The position numbers were made by a program, and so were the translations under genes. From contig NC_088938.1 in NCBI RefSeq assembly GCF_033473495.1, positions 3,782,001 through 3,846,000 of the forward strand: DNA of 64,000 nt, read 5' to 3'. Shown here in pieces: positions 11,444-23,475 of this stretch. Positions within the stretch are counted from its first letter, which is position 1. Every line of letters begins with the position of its first letter. The notes beneath the pieces were generated by a model. It was given only the letters and a program-made list of their open reading frames with translations, was not told the DNA's origin and made no database searches. The DNA is from Cercospora beticola. Lineage: Eukaryota; Ascomycota; Dothideomycetes; Mycosphaerellales; Mycosphaerellaceae.

Positions 11444-14400
11444 AAGAAGGAGCTCCTATAACGTTTAGAATAGTATACGGCATAGTCGTAACGTACGTCT
11501 ATCTATAGTTTATAATAGTAAACGTATTAGTATCTATAGAGACGATACTACTAAAGCGCGTAGTAACTAAGCTAAGGTTATTATACGTACTACCGAGCCT
11601 AACCTATATCGTACGTATAGCGGTAACCTTCGCGGTATCGCGTAGAGGCTCTTAAAGCGGTATAGACTTATAAAGCAGTTTACTAGGCTACCTTAATATT
11701 ATTACTAGAGACTTATCTATTAATTTATAGTACTCGGCTCGTTAGAGGGACTATATTAGATTATTAGTACCGCTAGGCTAGTTTCTATCGGACTATTAAG
11801 TAATATAAGTAGTCGTAGTTTATTAGGATACCTATTATAAAAGGCCGATACTAACTCCTTACTACTAGAGAGGATCTAACTCTATTTTATCTAAGACGAC
11901 GTACTATCTATCTATAGTACCTTATAGTTAAGCGTACGCTAACGAACTTTCGCGTCGAGTACTCCTTAAACTTCCTATTTCTCTAAACTATCGCTATTAC
12001 GTTCGACGATAACCGAGTATATAGGTAGAGCCTACTATTCTACTATTCCTCTATAGGTAGGCTATAATAGGCTTATATAGAATATATTATATATCCTTAT
12101 TCCTTACGTAAGTTTAAGCTCGTATACCTAGTGCCCGATCTTCTTAACTACCTTAAATAGGCTAAGCTACTTCGAGTTAAGCTTCTTACTTAGTCGTTTA
12201 GTCTTAATATATCGCGTATCGAGCTAGACTTTATTACCTAGGCGATACTAAGAGAGTAGCGATCGGTACGCGTTCGAGTATTCGGTCGTTTACTACTAAG
12301 AGAACTAATAAGTAGCTCGAAGTTCTTCTAGGACTACTTAGAGGAAGTCGTTAATTATAGTAAGAGTATTAGCGAACTCGTTAGTATTATTAAGCTAAAG
12401 CACTTATTATACTATAACCTATAGATAGGGAGCTACTACTATAGTTATATTTAGATACCTACCGGTATTAGTAAAGAAAGGAGTTATACCTATACTTACG
12501 TTTACGTAGTTATTTAATACGAACTCGGCGTTAGGCAACTAGTCGACCTAGTCGTCCTACTAGTAGTTAATATATACGCGAAGGTACTGCTCGAGTATCT
12601 AGTTAGTATACTTAGATTAGCTATTAGTCTTAGAATAGAAGATAGTAGAGATATTCTATATAATACTAAGCTATATATAGAGGTAGCGGAAGAACGCGCT
12701 AACCTACTATATACTACGGTCCGAAACGATAACCTTAGGCACTCTATATAGTAAAAATATATAGCGATAGAATAGCTAAGCGGAATAGTCGCTATCTAAG
12801 CTATTAGTTAGGATAAAATAGACCTATTTTAAGAGTATATTATTTACTATTATAATATACTAATAGGTAACCTTATCGATACGGCTTTTAGACTTTAGTA
12901 ATTCTACGATAAAATCTACTAAAACTTGCTTCTAAACGTCTAGAAGCGTACGTATTATAGATAGTATTTCTTAGTAGAAGAGTCTCGAAGAGTTACTACG
13001 TTTATAGGTATAATAACCTCTAAGGAAGGCAGCTATATCTCTTACTATAGTCGGCTAATAGTAATGCTATCTCTATAGAAGTTTAAAGGTATAGTAGATA
13101 CCTTAATAACTAGCCGTAGGACTATCGTAATATAGTTTAACTACGTATATTCTTAGATTCTTATAGTCGGAGATATATAGGTTGTTACCTATATATAATT
13201 TCCTATCTTAGATCGTATATTCTAATACTATAATCTTCTATTATTTAATCTATTAGTTAGAGGCGCTAGAGTTTAGGTTACTTCGGAGTTAATTAAGGTA
13301 TTTCTTAATAGTATTCGAATCGTAAGCTTCCTATAAGAGATTAGACGTAGTAGTCGTTTCTCCTCTATCTAGAGATAGTATAGTAATTCCTATATCTTCT
13401 GTTCCTACTACTAAGTAGTCGTCGTCCTTAGCGACTAGGTAATTATTATCGTCGTCGTTCTCTTTAACTACTAGACTATCTACGAGTAGAGTTTCTAGAG
13501 GTAGGCTATCGCCTAGTATAGGTTTATTAACTTCGTCGGTCTCCGCTTAGGCCTATACTCGTATATAAGTAGCAAGATCTTCGTAGTCGTTATAGTCCTA
13601 GGCAATTATAATAGCGAACGCTATAACTACGTCTTTATTTTCTTCTACTTTCTTAATAATATCGAGATTGCCTAGCTTAAGTATAGTCTAAAACTAGTAT
13701 TATAGCCTAGAGTCGTTAACGCTCTCTAGCAAATCCTAAGAACGCTACGTTAAACTATTAAGCTTCTCGCCTTATTTCCTAGGTCGGTACGTAATCTTAA
13801 AGTTAAACTATAAAAGGAATTTAGCCTATTACGCTTATCGGCGGTTTAGCTACTTCGTAGTTATAAACTATTCTAGATTCTTATAATCTAAGAGTACTTT
13901 AATATAGTCGATACCTATTAATTCCGGCTACTATTCTTTAAACGTCTTAATTACTACTAAAAGCTCCTTATTATAGATATCGTAATTATACTCTTCCGGA
14001 GTTATCTTCTTAGAGAAGTAAGCGACTAGTCGAAGAATACTATTAGAGTAGAGTTACGATAATATACTCGTAGTAATATAATCGGAGGCGTCTATTTCGA
14101 CCTAAGTTAGAAGGCCCGAGATAAAATATAATAGAATTAGTATAGAGGCGAACTTAGCCTTTAGTCTATTAAACGTAGTAGCGTAGGTATCTATCTATAT
14201 CTATAACGCTTCTTTCCTAGTTAACTCCGTAAGGTATTTAATAGTACCTATAAAGTTATAGATAAATCTCTAGTAGAAGCCTATAAATCCTAGGAATACT
14301 AGGATATCTTTAGCGTTCTTTAGTTATTCCTAGTTTAGAATAGCTTCTACTTTAGCTAGGTCTATCTCGATCCTCTCGGTAGTAATAATTAACTCGAGGA

Positions 14401-17400
14401 ACTTAACGTAATATACGTAGAATTCGTATTTATTAATATCGATAGGCAGACCTATATCGCTTAGAGCCTAAAGTACCTTAGATATATATTACTTATATAA
14501 TTCCTCGTCCTTAGAGTAGATAAGGATATTATCGAGATATATAACGACGAATTCGTCTAGGAACTTCCTTAAGATACTATTTAGGTATCGCTAGAAAGTA
14601 CTAGAGCTATTATATAGGCCGAATAGTAGGACCTTATACTAGTATAGACTATATCGTATAATAAATACTATTATCTATTTATCTCCTTTCTTTATATAGA
14701 TATTATTAAATACTATAATAATATCGAGCTTAGTAAACTAACGCGCCTTTACTAATCGGTCTAGTATCTTATAGATTAATAGTATCGAGTACCTATCCTT
14801 AATCGTTAGAGCGTTAAGAGCTCTATAGTTAACGTATACTCTTAGTCCTCTACCTAGCTTATAGACGATTAGTAGAGGCGACGAGGTACTAGATAATAAT
14901 TCTTTAATTATTTCTTTAGCTAGCTCGTTATTAATATATTTCTTTATAACTACGAGCTATTCTAGGCTTATTACGTAAGCCTTCTTATACGGCGGGTTAG
15001 AATCCTCTTATAATTAAATAGCGTAGTTAGAAGGTCTATATTCTAGTATTTTAAAGTCCGCTTTATAGTAGAAGACGTATATAAACTAGTAATATATAGG
15101 TAATAGCTTATTCTTAGGATCGGTTTTACTACTATTATTTATAAATTTCTCTATATCGTCGGAGTTTATAGTTCTTAACTCCTCTAGTAGTACTACTATT
15201 ATTACTAAGAGGTATTCTTCTCTCTCTCGAAACTCGTATAGCTATATTATAAAGATATCTTTGTTAGTAAGTATATACTTTGCTATCTTAAGAAAGGCCT
15301 ACGCGCTAACTCGCTTAATATTACTCGTAGATATACTAGAGACGTTAGGTAGGTTATATAGCTTCCTATCTTTAATAAGGAGTTTATAGACTATACCTCC
15401 TTAGTTATAGTTAAGGCAATAGTTTAGTAAGTTAAAGGCTATCGTATCCTCGCCGAACTTTAGTTCCGGGTTATAATTATAGAACTATATTATGCCTAGG
15501 ACTATATTATAGGTTCTAAGTTCTATAATATAGTAGTATTCTTCGTCTATATAGGTACCGATAGTTAGGCTAAGGCAAGCTATATATATTATTGTCTTAA
15601 TATAGCCGTTAGCGAGGCGGAGTCGCTTTAGAGCCCGTAGAGCGAATATATCTTTAATTTTATACGCTTTAATAAAAGAGAGTAAGACGAATAGAGATAA
15701 AGTACTAGTATTAAGAAGAGTCTTTACTTTTAGTTTCGTTATACTTATTACTATAGCGTTGCTAATATAGCTAGTAAGTACTATATAGTTACTATACTTT
15801 AGGTCCTCGAGAGTATAGAGGTATTTATCGTAGATACCTTCCTTATTTATATATCCTTTATTTATTAAGTTTAGAGCCTTAGATATACGACTTAGTTCTA
15901 AGGCTATCTATTTCCCTACTCTAGTATAGTAGTAATTATAAGAGGTAGGTTATTAGGTAGTAGTTAAGCCTATTAACTTATTATACTAAGCTAAGTAGCT
16001 TAACTACTATTATGTAGGAAATTAGCTATTAGAGTATCTCGGTCGATAGAGCCGAATAGGAACTTACCTTTCGATTTCTCGAAGATATAGTCTTAGAAGT
16101 ATATATACTATAGGTCGCGGTAGCGAGTATAGAGGTTACTTATAGCGACTTAGGTACGGGTAGCTTTATCGAGTTTATAGAGGCCCTTATACTTTATAGA
16201 TATAATACGAGTAGCTTCCTCGATAGTTATAGTAGTAAGGTTACTATAGTCGCGTTAGTTCTAATCGCCGCGATTCGAGTTCGAATTCTAACTAGCGTAG
16301 TTATAGTTATTAGCGTAGCCGTTACTACTCTAGTTCTAACCGTTCTTATTATTACTACTATATTAATCTTTACGTTAGCTAATAATCGTATAGCTAGCTT
16401 CCTAAGTATTCTACTTACGATAAGTAGCTCTATAAACGAACTTCTTATATAGAGTATCGATAAAGTCTTCGAGTACCTTATAATATTATATAGTAAGTAT
16501 ATTCTATAGCTCGAGAGAGGTATAGTTAAGGACGCTAGTACGAGCGCTTAATCCTAGGTATTTTAGATAGAAGTCGCTAAAGAGCTAGTTAGAGGCCTAT
16601 ATTAGAGACTTAAGTTCGACCTAGGCTTTAAACTAATCGTTTGCGTCGGCGTAGGCGCTATCGAGGCCTTACTATAGATCTTCGGTTAACTACTAGGCGA
16701 TCGGGTTAAGTAGGTTAATATACTAGTTAACGTAGTCCTAAGGCTAGCCTTCGGTATAGCTCTTAATATACGAGGCGATCTCTTAGAAAGGAGTTTAGAA
16801 GCGGAAGCTAGTAGCTAATTTTGCTATTATATCGCTACGCTAGATCTTATAGATAGAGCTATCCTTAATAGTATTACCGAAGTTAGTACGACTCTTAAAC
16901 TTATTAGGATCCTTCTACTTCTTATTAACTTTAGAGTAGAAGTAGATAGAATATTATAAGTAAGTAGTAGAGGTAGCCGATACGCGAGGTACTACGAACT
17001 AACCTATTAGTACCTACGTACTAGTACCTACTACGTACTAATTTATATTATAGTACGCTCCTATAGTAGAGCTAGCGTATCGTAAGTATAGTACTATATC
17101 GCTTTCTTTATTATAATCTAGTTAAGCTATAGGTATTATAGTCGTCTAAGTTTAACGAAGTAAGTTAAGTTACGTATTAGTAGCGGAGAGCTATCCTTAG
17201 ACCTTACTAATCTTACTTTCTACTTAGTTAAGATCTTTATTAAGCTATATAATACGCGAGTTTAGCTTATTACGAACCTTATCCTTTTCGAGGTTAGTCG
17301 CGTCGACTTACTATATTATCTTTACGAGTTCCTCGTTAATAGCTTCTTTATTAAGATAGTTAGTATAGACGTTATCGTTCTATTTATTCTCTAGCTTTAC

Positions 17401-18640
17401 GAGTTTATTACGAAGCTTCTTAATTTCTACTTATATCTTCTCGAGGTTACTTTCGATACTAGCTATATACTTAGTCTTCTTACTTAAGTGCTTCTCGGCT
17501 TTCTTAATCTCCTTATATAGGCTATTACGCTCGTAACGTAAAGCTTTATTAGCTTTAAATTTCTACTCGACTATAAGCTAGAAGAGTCTAAGTCTCTTCT
17601 TAATAGCTTCCTTAAACTCCTTAGAGCTACGAATATAAAGCTATTAGTCGTCGAAGTCTATAGCGCTAGTATCTTAATCGATATTATCTAACTTAGAAGG
17701 AAGTAACGTAAGGTTAATATAGCCTCTAAAGTCGACGATTATACTATTATCTTAGGTATATAGGATATTAATCGAGATAAGAGTATTAGCTATTGCTTTT
17801 TTAATTAGTTAAGAGAGTAGGTTATCGTATAGCTTAGATAAACTATTTAATAAGGCCTCTAAGATCGAGGCTTTTCGCTTTAGAGATATAGAGATAAACT
17901 CCGGCGCCTTCTTTAGAAGCTCGAAGTCGAGAAGAGTAGTAAAGCCTATAGTATAATCGTACTTATATAGTAAGTCGTAGATCGTATTATTAGAGCTATA
18001 GATTAATCCCGGTAGTATACGACGCTAACCGAGAAGGCCTATACTAAATATACCTAGAAGTACTTATAGTATAAAGTGCGCTCCTATACCTAGCGTTAGT
18101 AGCTAATTCGTACCGAGATAGTTCTTAGAGGGAGTTACGAACGACTCGAAATTAGCGGCTATAAGTAGTATAGTAGTAACTTTAGGCTACGACTAGGTTC
18201 GGCCTTCGGTATACGTCTACGAGTATTACTATAATATACGCTCGCAGCGCTCGCGCTCGCGAGTCTCTTATTCCTACTCGCTAGCGTCTATTACGTCTTA
18301 GGCGTTTTAGACGCGCTAGAGTTTTAATAGGACTTAGTCGGTAATATTATAGTTACTTATAGTAGAGTAGAAAAGTAGAGAGGAAAGCGACTATTATTAC
18401 TTACTATTACGCGTATAGCGTAAACAAACCTTAAGATAATAGGTAGCTTCTAGTCGTACCTAGATAGTATATATACTTAGCTCTTATATAGGAAGTAGTA
18501 TTAGGTAAACTCGAGTGCCTTCTAGTACTAGAGGAACTCGAGTACTCTTTATTATACTTTAGTTAGAAATGCGCTCTTTATCGCGCGTATTATTAAGAGT
18601 TAATACGCTTATACTACGTATTAAGAATAGTATAACTAAC

Positions 18641-18808
18641 TATTACGACTATAAGAATAGGTATATAGATAGAGAGACGAGTAGTTATACGAAGTATCTA
18701 AGAGAGGCGCGGAGGCGCGAGAGGCTAAATACTAGAAACGAGAGCGCTAAGCGCTAAGAAGTAAATAGATGCCTTAGGCATTAAGTAAACGGGTTACGTT
18801 TCGTAATA
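18641..18808 (-). repeat. 5' LTR of the gypsy element
   Basis: Same length as the left LTR and same termini. It keeps more C and G (for example GGCATT where the left copy has GGTATT), so it is the less mutated copy. A 62-codon ORF across it is an LTR coincidence, not a gene. A tRNA primer-binding site just inside it could not be recognised after mutation. Confidence 0.9.
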
Positions 18809-18813
18809 GTTAT
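18809..18813. repeat. Target-site duplication, right copy (GTTAT)
   Basis: Exact copy of the pentamer at 11,256-11,260, directly outside the right LTR. Confidence 0.85.
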
Positions 18814-20560
18814 AGGTTATATCTTACTTCTAAGATAGGTATTAGCTAAGTTATATAATCTAGTATTATATAACCTATATTACTTAATTCTAATCTCTAA
18901 GGTATCTCTTAGAATATCTAACTAGACTATACTTTCTAATAACTAGTATTTTACTTATATAGAAGCTAGAGAATCTAATAGACTCGAAGTTACTATAAAT
19001 ACTATTAATAACGAGTACTAGTAGCCTATATATCGAACGATCTAGAGTATATACTATAATTAAAGTACTATTTAGTAAAGTAGTAAGATTCTTATATTCG
19101 ATAAATAAGGAATAGGCGAATAGGTATATTATAGTAGCTAGAGAGTTCTATAAAACTAATTTTCGTTATCTTAAGATATTAGAATAGCTACGAAGAGTAT
19201 AAATTCGAGACTATAAGGATAGCGTAATATAGTTATTAAGTATAATTAATTTTTACTACTTAGTATAATACGATACTAAGTAAAATAGACCTATTCTATT
19301 ATAGAAGCTTATTTTATTTAAACCTAGTACGAAATAATAAGTTCTACTTCGGAGGCGTTAGTACTCTACTTTATAAGAGAATCGTACTCTAAGAAGTACT
19401 ACTTTAGAGATATAAAGCTAGCTATCGATAGCTAAGTTATACTCGTTTTAATTCTAAACGCTTATATTACCTAGAGAAGCCTTTATAAGTATAGTCTAAA
19501 AGAGAGATATTTAGTAGATAGATATAGAATAGATATATATAATTTCGATCGGATAAGTTACTACTAGAATTAAACGTTATTAGTTCGGTAAAGAAAATCT
19601 ATAATTATCTAATACTAAATATTATTAAACGTCTAGGCCGTCTAATCTTCTACTTTATATTATCGTCTCTATTCTACTACTATCTCCGACTCTACTCTAT
19701 ATTCTACTTTATAACTCTTTTAAATATCGAATATCTAGCTTTATATAGTAGATACTATAACTACGTAGTAGTAATTATAGATATAGTACTTTCTACTATT
19801 CTAGTAGCTACTATTAGGCCTATAGACTTTATTATCGATAGTTACTTTAGTATCTTAATAGACGATTAACTCGATAACGTAGTAAGTAGAATACTAATTA
19901 ACCGAGCTCTTACTATAAGTATTCTTAAACTTTTATATATAATTCTAATAGAGGAATATAAAAATTATTCCTAATTATTAGAAAAATATACTATTAGTAG
20001 GCATTTCCTTAACTTAGATATATTCTTAAAAGGTAAGTAAAAAGATCTATAAATAGTATTTTCTATTAATAATATAACTAGATATCGTTCTAAAGTTATA
20101 CTTACGTCTATCTTTTAATAAATATTTTCCGATAGAATTCTAAATTAGTAAAGCTATATTACGTTCCTAGACGAATCCTAGGTCTAAATAAATATAGCTT
20201 ACTCCTATATAATTATAGAGTAGTAGATTAAAATCTATATTAAAAGACTTTCCGAACGATACTTTCGCTTCTTTAATTATACTTTAGAGAACTAACTTAA
20301 CGTCTACTTCCTATTTTATATATACTAGTTAGCCGAGTTTATATATATTATAACTAGTATCGACGTTAGGAAGGGACTATACCTATAAGCTTACTTCGAG
20401 AGCGAGAAGTAGGAGTCTAAGAAGAAGAGTAATAAGCTTTATAATACCTAACTAGTAGAGACTATCGCAGATATACTAATTTGCGAATAAGGTATAAGAG
20501 TATTACGTATAGCTTCCCTAGTACTACTCTTATTTATTATATAATAAAAGAAAGGAAAGT
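18814..20560. other. RIP-mutated right flank, element not identified
   Basis: AT-rich, CpA-depleted sequence that was continuous with 10,771-11,255 before the gypsy insertion. Several pyrimidine-rich runs occur near 19,640-19,740. No RT, integrase, transposase or helicase motif was recognised on either strand. The mutated composition ends within tens of bases of 20,560. Confidence 0.5.
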
Positions 20561-20578
20561 CAATATTAGTCTACTAGA

Positions 20579-20633
20579 GTGAAGCACGGCTGTTAGTGTT
20601 CTAATCCTAACGTGAAGCACGGTCGTTAGTGTT
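20579..20633 (+). repeat. Two 22-bp direct repeats at the RIP boundary
   Basis: GTGAAGCACGG-NN-GTTAGTGTT occurs at 20,579-20,600 and 20,612-20,633, differing only in the central CT/TC. The copies are 33 bp apart and contain intact CpA, so they lie just outside the mutated block. Their role is unknown; they may be the tail of an unrelated repeat or of the interrupted element. Confidence 0.7.
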
Positions 20634-21060
20634 GTAGTTAAGGACAACGCATTGTACACCTTCAGCTAATTCTGGCGACTACGGGATAACAGTAAGCGAT
20701 GACATGCGGGTGAGCAGTGCAGCGGGAGCGAAGACAGCGTTGCCTGTTTGCCATGGTACGCGATTCCATAAACTGATGGCGCTTCCCAACACTTGACCTT
20801 TAGGAAAGACCATACGCTCCGGACCGGCCTCCTTCGATCTCGCACGGGTTCTTAGGGTTCCTTCACGGGCCTGGAGGGTTCCCACGAGCCCAATCGAGGT
20901 CGTATCCGGGCCAGCGCTACCAGTGAAATGAACCGCTCTGTGCATGTAATTCCACTTTCAACCGCGACATCCTTAAGCTCAGGCCACAAGCTAGAGTTGG
21001 TGTTTTTTTGGACCCCGGTATTCATCAAATCGGGTCTTCCGCTCGATCTGCGCGCCCGAG

Positions 21061-21398
21061 GTGAACCCTCTCTCTACCCCAGACGATATGTAAAGCTTCA
21101 TCAAAGTCTCATGAAGTGATCTCGACAGTAAAACTTAGGGCAAAAGCAGCCCGTCTATAGACTGTGATATCGGCGTCGGCAGCTCTCACCTTCCACGGAG
21201 CCTTTGGTTACATGGCTGCCGTACAGTAGATCGTGCATAGTGCACTCGAGCGAAACCTCTCTCTTCCCCAGACGACATGTGAAGCTTCCTCAAAATCTCG
21301 AAAAGTGTTCTCGAAAATAGAAGTTGGGGCGAAAGTAGCCCGTCTTGAGACTGGGATATCGCCGTCGGTAGTTCTCATCTTCCACGGAGCCTTTGGTT
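21061..21398 (+). repeat. Tandem duplication, about 149-bp units offset 189 bp
   Basis: The unit at 21,061-21,209 recurs at 21,250-21,398 with substitutions. Both copies contain CCCCAGACGA near the start and CCACGGAGCCTTTGGTT at the end. The repeat lies in ORFs on neither strand that resemble known proteins. Confidence 0.75.
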
Positions 21399-21974
21399 CG
21401 TTGCATCGCTGCTGTAAAGTCTGCCACATGCATACGCAGAACGGGAAGTATAATGTCAAATAAGCTTCAACGTGCTGGGATCCGCCGCTGAGGGCTCTAC
21501 TTCACTGTACAACTTCGCTGACTGTACGGATCGTCTTCACATACATTTGCGGGACGGAAAATCGAATGATCAAGAAGCTTCAACGTGCAGGTCATCGACT
21601 CGAAGGGCTATGAATAGCGCATCGTTCCCCATACGCCCATGAGGCATTGTACAAGGAATCGAGCATGGTACAATCAAGCTCCTGAGCCAAACGGATTGGA
21701 ACGGCGGACGAGACAAGTTGGTCTCGTAGTGTAGAACTTCAAAAGGTGCGAGACCAGCGGTGGAGCGCGAACGTTGTTGGTGAAGGTACCGTCTGCAAGA
21801 CCATGCATTGCGAACAGAATTTCGAGAGGACACACACACAGACTCGACCTTCCGGGTGCAACAGCGAATACAACAGGACTATGGAAATTGCCTCAGTCTC
21901 GCGGATGGCGATCTCTTCCGACACATTTTGAACGCTCGCAGCCGGGTCGATCTTGTCGTAAGAAGAAGTGGTAC

Positions 21975-22149
21975 AGTCACCACCCAGGGCCCGATCGATA
22001 GTCTGCCGCACCCTGCTGGCGTGTAATCCCCTTGGATGTTACGCTGCCACTCGCCGAAGTCCTTGTGTAATGCTGGTTTTGGCAATCAAACAGTGCTCTT
22101 AAACGGGCTAGAAATGTGCACACTATCGATCAGGCCCATGGTGGTGACT
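21975..22149. repeat. 28-bp inverted repeat with about 119-bp loop
   Basis: The arm at 21,975-22,002 (starts AGTCACCACC, ends GATCGATAGT) is the reverse complement of 22,122-22,149 with three mismatches. Matching ends abruptly at both sides of each arm. Confidence 0.65.
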
Positions 22150-23475
22150 ACATGCACGCTTGGAAGAAAATGGCACAAGGGTCACCCTTGTTCGCGCCGG
22201 TTCGGGCTAAGGCCTATTCCACAGATGAGACCTTATGGATGTGGTCAGCGCTAACAAATAAGCCCTATTTGATGTCGTGCTTAGCGTCTACGAGTAAGAC
22301 CTCATTTATGTTTTAAGCCTCTTTTCGTATTTGTCCAACGATGCTGCCTCAATCCGACATCAATGCGAAGCGGAAATCTCTTTTGCAAGATCCTCGGTCC
22401 CCAACGAACGGGACGCTACAGAGGTTCGACCTCTTCAATGCCACCGCTTCGTCACGTGGGAGGCTTTCTTTCAAATGCATCATGTCTCAAGGTCTGCTCG
22501 GAAATGCTTCAATTGCTTATTGCTTGTGCGAGGAAACGTATCAGAAGCGTGGGGAAGAAACCAGACCACTGCTTTGGGGAGGAGCTACAGAATTCCACAG
22601 GCTGTACCTTATCTTGTTCCCGTACGCGACGAGGAAATTTAGGTACATCTTGGGCGGCAACTGAGACAAGCTGCTCGGCGATCTATTTGCGTTGCATGTT
22701 GCCATGTCTGTCCCGGCATCTGCGCAGAGATAGACATTGTCGTCTACTCCTGCATTGCTGCAGCTCTACGAGCTCCCAGACTTGTTAGCCTCTGGTCGGC
22801 CAGCAACCGCGGAAGAAGCCCAATAGCGTATTCAGCGCAGAAAATGGATTGCTCTCATGCCCCGCCGGCAAAGCAGACGGCCCATCGGATCCAAATGCAA
22901 GAACTTCGATTGCGGTAGAGCACATCGACTTCGGGCTGAACGGCCAGCACATCCAGCACCTGTTTGCCAGCTCCCTTACCGTTCCCTATTCTGGAGAATG
23001 TTTCGCTGAGGAGATCTCACTCCTGCCAAACCGAAACGATTCGACTCCAGATCTAATTCATTGACACGACTGAGATCGAGCGTGTTGTTTTCGTCGCCGG
23101 ACGAAGGTTGCCCAGATGCTCGGTTCCGTTGCAATTGCAACAACATCGTCGCCTATCCGCAAACGCTTCTGGACAAAGCCATTGTTCTTCTAATGAGAAA
23201 AGCCGTTGTGCTCCCCTTTGTGCAGACAATGCCTCTTCTTCTTTGTCGAACTCAGAACGATGGGCCTTTGTTCAAAATTTGAAGATCTCGTAGCAGAGCA
23301 TATATCCCCCTCTCATAAACGCAGCAATGAGTCCTTCTCTCCGTGCATCGTGGTCCTATCGTTCCATCTTCAGGTTTTCAGAAAACTCTCAGCTATCCTC
23401 AAAGCCGCTGAAAGTCATCTGCCAGAACTGAAGAACAGGAACGATCCCACCCCGATCCGCGCCGGTCGCGAAATC

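Larger units (their letters stand above)
11261..18808 (-). mobile_element. Complete Ty3/gypsy LTR retrotransposon, RIP-inactivated
   Basis: Two 168-bp LTRs bound 7,548 bp and a 5-bp target duplication flanks them. The coding strand is minus. The reverse transcriptase catalytic box (VVIYLDNILIYSKDE, a mutated YLDD) lies near 14,505-14,560 and the RNase H motif EIDASDY near 14,085-14,105. An integrase-like stretch with VDFIVELLKSKSRIDKVTY lies near 12,855-12,915. Gag should occupy roughly 16,000-18,300. A purine-rich tract on the minus strand adjoins the left (3') LTR. The RT, RNase H, integrase order from right to left is that of Ty3/gypsy. No chromodomain was recognised. Stops in all frames make it inactive. 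It sits inside older AT-rich repeat sequence, so it is a nested insertion. Confidence 0.9.
1..20560. repeat. RIP-mutated AT-rich transposon block
   Basis: The whole stretch reads as runs of TA-rich sequence in which the dinucleotides CA and TG are nearly absent; the first 540 bases contain only three CA. Recognisable reverse transcriptase, RNase H, integrase and endonuclease reading frames are broken by many TAG/TAA codons where CAG, CAA or TGG would be expected. This is the signature of repeat-induced point mutation, a fungal C-to-T process acting on duplicated DNA. CpG is retained. Normal composition returns abruptly near 20,560. No functional protein-coding gene was found inside; the few ATG or alternative-start ORFs are chance openings. 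Confidence 0.95.
20634..23475. other. Gene-poor transition with duplicated segments
   Basis: Composition is normal but only short ORFs occur, overlapping each other on both strands and mostly lacking ATG starts or resemblance to known families. The region holds a tandem duplication (21,061-21,398) and a 28-bp inverted repeat (21,975-22,002 against 22,122-22,149), listed separately. I see no supported gene. It could carry decayed repeat DNA. Confidence 0.5.

Noticed and set aside
18569..18757. 62-codon opening near the right LTR
   Set aside because: It spans the LTR and its internal edge; the matching left LTR does not preserve it. A coincidence of repeat sequence.
20679..23064. Many overlapping 60-140 codon openings on both strands
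   Set aside because: They overlap one another, often lack ATG, and show no domain pattern or splice logic.
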